Shown: positions 6,428 through 9,517 of the stretch, piece by piece
Numbering within the stretch: position 1 is the first letter of the stretch
Layout: every line of letters begins with the position of its first letter
Source of the DNA: Myxococcales bacterium
Lineage (GTDB): Bacteria > Myxococcota > Polyangia > Fen-1088
DNA: 9,517 nucleotides
Direction: 5' to 3'
NCBI GenBank assembly: GCA_003159055.1
Contig: PMLH01000563.1
Location: forward strand, 1-9,517
Translations under genes and position numbers: made by a program
Notes under the pieces: generated by a model
The model's input: the letters and a program-made list of their open reading frames with translations, nothing else
Databases searched by the model: none
Told to the model about the DNA's origin: nothing

Positions 6428-8872
6428 ATGGCAAAAGCGATGCCGCCACCCTGGCGTCCCTTCTTCTGGACGCTCGCGATCCTGTGTGTGACCTATCTGC
6501 CCCTCTTTTTCGGGCAGATCCTGTTCTTTCGCGACATCGCACACTGGGGTTTTCCAGCGCGCGCTTTCTTGCGCGAATCCCTCCTAAGCGGCGAGCTTCC
6601 CCGCTGGAACCCTTACCAGGCGCTCGGTTTTTCGGTCTTCGCTGATCCGCTGTACGGAATCTTCTATCCCCCTAACTGGTTGTTCTTGTTGGTCGGCCGA
6701 GGCTGGGTCGCGAGCCTCTTCAACTGGCAATGCTTGCTGCACATGGCGTGGGGAGCCTTGGGCGTGTGCTTTCTCGCACGACGGTTGGGGGCATCGTCGA
6801 ACGCGACCACGCTCGCCGGCCTGGCTTGGGCGCTGTCGGGCTACGTGACGTCGCAGTGGAGCTCGGGGCTTCTGCTGTTCGCCGACGCCTGGGTGCCCTG
6901 GGCAGCGGTCGGCCACGTGGCGTTGCTCGACAGCCTGCGCGGCGGCGGCGCTGCTTGGCGACGGGGCGTCGTCAGAGCGGCCTTGCCGAGCGTGTTCGCG
7001 TGCCTGTTTGGAGAAATCTTCTTGGCCATGCTCGGCGCCGGCTTCGGCATCGCCTTCGCTGGCGTTCTGCACGCCATCGAGCGCCGCCAGGATCCGGCGC
7101 TGCCACGTGGGCGTGTCGCGTGGCTGGGCGCGGCCTTCGCGGCCGTCGCGCTCGCCTTTGGCGTCGGCGCCGTGGTGACGATACCGGCAGGGATGCTCCT
7201 CGGAAGCACGGAACGCGCGGGACCGCTGTCGCGCGATCTGGCCGAGGTTTGCTCGCTTCACCCGCTGCGCATGATCGAATTCGTCGCACCGCAATCGATG
7301 GGCGACGCGTACACGGTTTTTCCTGCCGGCCCCATTGTTGGCGAGCCACGCCTCGACGGGTTGCCTCTGTCGTACAGCATGTATCTTGGCGCAAGCGTGG
7401 TCGCCCTCGCCCTCGCGGCCTTGGCACGCCGACGGAAATTGGCGCTTGGGCTCGGAATGTCGGCAGCCCTCGTGTTGCTGGTCGCGTTTGGAAGGCACAC
7501 GCCGGTGCACGCGCTCTTTCGCCGCATCGTCGTTCCGCTTTCGTACATGCGCTACCCGGAGAAGTACGCCATCCTGTTTGTGACCCTGGTTGCGTTGCTG
7601 GCCGGCTTGGGTGCAGATCGCGTCCTTTCTGGAGAGCGCCAGCCGTGGCGACGCACGGTCCTCCTGCTCCTGGTCGTCATCGCGTTTGCTGTGGTGGCGG
7701 CGACCGTCATGCCCACGCCTTGGATGGCCTTCGCGCTGCACGGTTCGCTGATGGGGGCTGTCGCACTCGTGGCTTTGCTGGCAGTCCAGTTGCTGGCTGC
7801 GAGGAGATCCGCGCTGGCGCCCTGGCTGTTGGTTTCGCTGGTTGCGTTCGACTTGGCGCTCGCGACCTGGCCGCTGCAAACCTTCGGCCCGCGACAACTT
7901 GCCAGCGCTCCACCACCCGTGGCGCGCAAGACCTTGGAAGGACGCGCACCCGGAGCGCCGCCACCCCGCATCTACCGGTCGCATCAGACCTCCGACGCCG
8001 TGGATCGGTGGTTGCCGGGCGGCACCAATGCTCAGATCGAATTCAAGTTGGGCCAGACGCTGATAACCAACACCGCGAACGCGTGGGGCATCGCAACCCT
8101 GCCGGGCTACGATGCCGCGATTCCGGCGCTGGTGGACGAGGTATGGAGCCGGGGGCTCGACGTCGGCCAAAGCGCTCTTCGCCTGCTCGGCGCGGAATAC
8201 GCGATCCTGCCGGTCGCCAAACCCGATGCGCCGACCGACGACCGCCCAGGGCTTGTGCCGTTCTTCGACCCGCTGCCTGGCGCGCGCGTGTACAAGGTGC
8301 CGAAGACCTTGCCGCGCGTGTATTGGGCTCGACACGCCGAGGTGCTGCCCGACCGAGAGGCGCTGGCGCGGCTTTTTGAACCCGATGTGGTCGCTGGCTT
8401 TACCGTCTGGCTTTCGCCCGAGAACAATCCGAAACCGCTGCCGCAGCCGCCCGGCCGGGCGGGCTCGTGCAGCCTCGAGTCCTACGCCAACCAACGCATC
8501 GTCGCGCTCTGCTCGGGCGACGAACCTGGCGTGGCGGTCTTTGTCGAGCAATGGGACCGCGGCTGGCAAGCCACCGTGGACGGCCACGCCGTGCCGATCG
8601 CCCGCGCAAACCTCATCATGCGTGCCCTTCCGCTTGCACCGGGCAACCACCGGATCGTCCTCGACTATCGCACGCCGGGCCTTGTGGTCGGCCTGGCGGT
8701 GAGCGGCGTAAGCCTGATGTTGCTCGTGCTGCTGGGATTTTGGGGCTGGGGCGCGCAACGGATATCAAGACGGAAGCAACTTGCGGAGGTGACAGTTTTG
8801 CTTGGCCCCGGTGTCAATACGGGAGGAAGCGCGATCGACGAACGACGCCTTCCGCAAAGGAGAACGTCATGA
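6428..8872 (+). CDS. YfhO-like polytopic membrane protein (GT-C-type glycosyltransferase candidate)
   Basis: The 814-residue protein has about 12 membrane segments in an N-terminal body. The clearest hydrophobic stretches are near residues 12-34, 100-118, 124-165, 184-212, 230-256, 318-355, 380-398, 410-427, 438-457 and 463-482. A soluble region (about 485-750) and a final helix (752-772) follow. Family marks are FFRD at 33-36, the FADPLYGIFYPPNW loop (71-84), and YMRYPEKYAIL (373-383), like the R.P.K segment of YfhO. The periplasmic end, VEQWDRGWQATVDGHAVP (706-723) followed by APGNHRIVLDYRTPG, is typical of YfhO. In Bacillus YfhO is implicated in teichoic acid glycosylation; GT-C enzymes use polyprenyl-phosphate sugars. 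Here the acceptor is unknown, and a lipid, polysaccharide or secreted protein are all possible. The last 34 residues form a polar tail that overlaps the leader of the next gene. The gene follows rlmN after 25 bases and overlaps the next gene by ATGA. Confidence 0.82.
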   Translation: MAKAMPPPWRPFFWTLAILCVTYLPLFFGQILFFRDIAHWGFPARAFLRESLLSGELPRWNPYQALGFSVFADPLYGIFYPPNWLFLLVGRGWVASLFNWQCLLHMAWGALGVCFLARRLGASSNATTLAGLAWALSGYVTSQWSSGLLLFADAWVPWAAVGHVALLDSLRGGGAAWRRGVVRAALPSVFACLFGEIFLAMLGAGFGIAFAGVLHAIERRQDPALPRGRVAWLGAAFAAVALAFGVGAVVTIPAGMLLGSTERAGPLSRDLAEVCSLHPLRMIEFVAPQSMGDAYTVFPAGPIVGEPRLDGLPLSYSMYLGASVVALALAALARRRKLALGLGMSAALVLLVAFGRHTPVHALFRRIVVPLSYMRYPEKYAILFVTLVALLAGLGADRVLSGERQPWRRTVLLLLVVIAFAVVAATVMPTPWMAFALHGSLMGAVALVALLAVQLLAARRSALAPWLLVSLVAFDLALATWPLQTFGPRQLASAPPPVARKTLEGRAPGAPPPRIYRSHQTSDAVDRWLPGGTNAQIEFKLGQTLITNTANAWGIATLPGYDAAIPALVDEVWSRGLDVGQSALRLLGAEYAILPVAKPDAPTDDRPGLVPFFDPLPGARVYKVPKTLPRVYWARHAEVLPDREALARLFEPDVVAGFTVWLSPENNPKPLPQPPGRAGSCSLESYANQRIVALCSGDEPGVAVFVEQWDRGWQATVDGHAVPIARANLIMRALPLAPGNHRIVLDYRTPGLVVGLAVSGVSLMLLVLLGFWGWGAQRISRRKQLAEVTVLLGPGVNTGGSAIDERRLPQRRTS
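8857..8862 (+). promoter_or_regulatory. Ribosome binding site of the last gene
   Basis: AAGGAG, six bases before ATG 8869, is a strong Shine-Dalgarno inside the end of the YfhO-like gene. It supports the start even though the coding region runs off the window. Confidence 0.8.
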
Positions 8873-9517
8873 AGAAAATGATGGTCCTTGGTTCGGCTCT
8901 GCTATTGACCACATCCTCGATCGCGAGAGCGGCGGAATCCCAGGAACCGGCGAGCGTTCCGTCCGAGGCTGCAACCCCGGCCGAGGGCCCGGCCGAAACA
9001 CCAGTTCCGCCGCCAGCCACGACAGCGGCTACCCCCGCTCCGACCGTGGCAGCATCTGCCCAGCCCCAACCCTCGGCTGCCGAGCCCGTGTCTCCAACCC
9101 CAAACCAGCCTGAGCCGTACACCGGCTGGGGACGGGGCGTCCGCGCCCCGATGTACCTCGACGTAATGTTTTCGGTTGGCGCATTCACCGAGGACGGTAG
9201 CAACCGCCTCACAACGCGTAACTCGAAAGTCCTGGAGGGATTCGGGGGCGTCCTTCGCCTCGGCGCGGTACTGGGGGCGCATCATCGCTTGGGCGCCCGC
9301 ATGCAGTCCTTCGTCCGCCCCACCAAGAAAGTCCTGCTGGACCCGCCCGCGACGACGACCAACAGCAACGACCAGTGGGGTATGGTCAGCTTCGGCTACA
9401 TCGGCCCTGAGTATGTTTACAGCACCGACCTGGGCCTATATGCCGGCGGTTCGCTGGGGATCGCCGGCGCCATGTCGACGAGCAAGCTCGGAAACAAAGA
9501 CAGGGACCACAAGGACG
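8869..9517 (+). CDS. Exported outer-membrane beta-barrel-like protein, N-terminal part (3' end outside the window)
   Basis: The frame is open from ATG 8869 to the window end, giving 216 residues. A signal peptide, MKKMMVLGSALLLTTSSIARA, has probable cleavage ARA|AES at residue 21/22. It is followed by a Pro/Ala/Thr-rich stretch (about 23-82) and then a region with barrel-like alternation, such as APMYLDVMFSVGAF (93-106), GFGGVLRLGAVLG, WGMVSFGYIGPEYVY and LGLYAGGSLGIAG. The plan, signal peptide plus disordered linker plus glycine/aromatic strands, resembles that of the minus-strand barrel gene at 2244-3170, but I see no obvious sequence similarity between them. The ATG overlaps the TGA of the YfhO-like gene (ATGA), so translation is probably coupled to it. 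The Pro-rich linker could reach into peptidoglycan or periplasm. Function is unknown, and strand count and C-terminus cannot be judged. Confidence 0.8.
   Translation, partial: MKKMMVLGSALLLTTSSIARAAESQEPASVPSEAATPAEGPAETPVPPPATTAATPAPTVAASAQPQPSAAEPVSPTPNQPEPYTGWGRGVRAPMYLDVMFSVGAFTEDGSNRLTTRNSKVLEGFGGVLRLGAVLGAHHRLGARMQSFVRPTKKVLLDPPATTTNSNDQWGMVSFGYIGPEYVYSTDLGLYAGGSLGIAGAMSTSKLGNKDRDHKD

Noticed and set aside
8447..8462. Perfect 16-bp GC-only palindrome CCGCCCGGCCGGGCGG
   Set aside because: It lies inside the YfhO-like coding region in a Pro/Gly-rich loop (PQPPGRAG), has no loop for a hairpin, and is plausible by chance in GC-rich DNA.
6584..8758. Open frame of 724 codons on the minus strand opposite the YfhO-like gene
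   Set aside because: The product is Arg/Gln/His-rich with no domain or membrane pattern, as expected from the antisense of GC-rich coding DNA. The plus frame has clear membrane helices and YfhO motifs.
8802..9113. Plus-strand open frame overlapping the start of the last barrel gene in another frame
   Set aside because: It lacks a ribosome binding site and domain. The frame beginning at 8869 has a strong Shine-Dalgarno, a signal peptide and barrel-like strands.

Overview
The window is a GC-rich, gene-dense stretch of a Gram-negative chromosome. Signal peptides, two outer-membrane-type beta-barrel candidates with Pro/Ala-rich linkers, a secreted caspase-like protein with a PDZ domain, RecD2 and a PPi-type phosphofructokinase together suggest a myxobacterium-like (Myxococcota / former Deltaproteobacteria) organism. 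This is an inference from gene content and style; no rRNA or marker gene fixes the taxon. I see no RNA genes, CRISPR arrays, insertion sequences, attachment sites or phage genes. There is no gap longer than about 105 bases between genes.

Layout. (1) Bases 1-366, plus: the 3' end of a RecD2-type SF1 helicase gene. (2) Bases 367-2238, plus: a 623-residue exported clan-CD (caspase/legumain-like) cysteine peptidase candidate with a C-terminal PDZ domain, starting at the base after the helicase stop. (3) Bases 2244-3170, minus: an exported beta-barrel-like protein, convergent with the peptidase (5 bases between stops). (4) Bases 3232-3870, plus: a small exported HEAT-repeat protein, divergent from the barrel gene over a 61-base promoter region. 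(5) Bases 3974-5275, plus: a phosphofructokinase with the sequence signature of the pyrophosphate-dependent enzyme. (6) Bases 5290-6402, plus: an RlmN/Cfr-family radical SAM RNA methyltransferase with an insertion and divergent late motifs. (7) Bases 6428-8872, plus: an 814-residue YfhO-like polytopic membrane protein. (8) From 8869 past the end of the window, plus: the first 216 residues of a second exported beta-barrel-like protein, overlapping the YfhO-like gene by ATGA.

Genes 5 to 8 lie on one strand with spacings of 14, 25 and -4 bases and probably form a transcription unit that begins in the 103-base gap before the phosphofructokinase gene. Their functions (glycolysis, ribosome modification, envelope glycosylation, outer membrane) do not make an obvious single pathway. 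Genes 1 and 2 are also tightly packed. The least ordinary item is the exported caspase-like/PDZ protein. The rest is mostly recognisable housekeeping and envelope material, and I do not see convincing evidence for a wholly new multi-gene system.
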